Source of the DNA: an uncultured Bergeyella sp.
Lineage (GTDB): Bacteria > Bacteroidota > Bacteroidia > Flavobacteriales > Weeksellaceae
Length of the DNA stretch: 5,258 bases
Assembly (NCBI GenBank): GCA_916710115.1
Contig: CAKAOY010000097.1
Span: 1 to 5,258, forward strand
Reading direction: 5' to 3'
The notes under the pieces: model-generated
Seen by the model: the letters and a program-made list of their open reading frames with translations, nothing else
Told to the model about the DNA's origin: nothing
Databases searched by the model: none
In this document: one piece after another, positions 4,810 to 5,258 of the stretch
Position numbering within the stretch: position 1 is the stretch's first letter
Layout: each line of letters begins with the position of its first letter
Translations under genes and position numbers: made by a program

Positions 4810-5258
4810 TACCCCAATGTTTTTATAATTTCTTTTTCCCTACTAGACAACTCCCAGTGAATAACATTCCTTTGTTTTTGTATTTCTTTTTCTTTCCTTC
4901 GCTTCATTTCAGCTACTCTATCACTTACGATAAATCCACTACCAAAAATTTTCTTTTTTAGTGGCTTTTGAGCATCCATAGTTGGGTAGAACATAACATC
5001 TTTCTTTTTTATTTTAATACTTACACCTCTTGAAACAATCTGTGATATAGTATTTACTGTAATAATATTATCAGGATATTTGTATGACGGCAAACATACT
5101 TTGTTCAACTCCTGTACTTCTTTTAATCGCTGACGCAAGTCGGCATCACCTAAAATTTTTATATCGCTAAACATATTAGATACAAATGAAGTACTTACCT
5201 TGGCTCCATTATCATAAACAATTTCTACACCTACCACTATTCCTGTATAATCTTGGTC
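4809..5258 (-). CDS. Unrecognised basic protein, C-terminal 149 residues (runs off right edge)
   Basis: The frame is open to the right end of the window, so the gene is partial. A GTG at 5237 could start a 142-residue protein, but the preceding codons (DQDYTGI) continue in frame and I think the true start lies outside. The visible part begins with a probable beta hairpin (VVGVEIVYDNGAKVSTSF), then a charged helix (ADLRQRLKEVQELNKV). A segment with KIKKKDVMFYPTMDAQKPLK follows, and the last 35 residues are a very basic helix (AEMKRRKEKEIQKQR) ending SSREKEIIKTLG. There is no membrane segment. It is directly upstream of, and overlaps by one base, the baseplate J-like gene, the slot often held by a gp25/W-type wedge protein. 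I do not see that family's features, so function is left open. Confidence 0.5.
   Translation of the reverse strand, partial: DQDYTGIVVGVEIVYDNGAKVSTSFVSNMFSDIKILGDADLRQRLKEVQELNKVCLPSYKYPDNIITVNTISQIVSRGVSIKIKKKDVMFYPTMDAQKPLKKKIFGSGFIVSDRVAEMKRRKEKEIQKQRNVIHWELSSREKEIIKTLG

Noticed and set aside
4048..4828. Two plus-strand open frames (4048-4260 and 4580-4828) antisense to the baseplate J-like gene
   Set aside because: Both are shadows of a strong minus-strand coding region.

Overview
The window looks like the distal end of the late (tail, host-recognition and probable lysis) operon of a contractile-tailed prophage or phage of a Bacteroidota host, most likely a flavobacterium of the Weeksellaceae type (Riemerella, Chryseobacterium or relatives). 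The grounds are low GC, A-rich translation starts without strong Shine-Dalgarno sites, and fibre and baseplate proteins of a style I associate with that group. The host assignment is inference; no host marker gene is present.

All supported genes lie on the minus strand, so the operon reads from right to left. At the right edge is the 3' end of an unrecognised basic protein (4809-5258). It overlaps by one base a baseplate J/gp47-like protein (3970-4809). A 59-base gap with a small direct repeat follows, then a 153-residue protein in the slot where tail protein I/gp48 normally sits (3449-3910). It overlaps by four bases a tail fibre with a coiled coil and a collar-like tip domain (2616-3452). 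A second, different fibre-like protein follows (1539-2606).

Next come a soluble unknown (1082-1522), a hydrophobic unknown (675-1079) and a small protein with one membrane helix and a coiled coil (338-673), a plausible holin- or spanin-like lysis accessory. Genes are packed with gaps or overlaps of a few bases, as expected for one polycistronic late transcript.

After the last stop there is a 216-base non-coding stretch (122-337), the most interesting part of the window. On the minus strand it holds a strong intrinsic terminator: a two-part hairpin followed by seven U. The upper stem has a second, perfect partner upstream, and that partner has yet another partner further upstream. This gives a 1:2 / 2:3 / 3:4 arrangement like an attenuator. 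A 13-bp perfect inverted repeat also encloses the whole hairpin. Downstream, running off the left edge, begins a C5-cytosine DNA methyltransferase (1-121), probably an orphan phage methylase, whose expression this RNA element would be placed to control.

No integrase, capsid, packaging, CRISPR, tRNA, rRNA or insertion sequence is visible here, and no endolysin.
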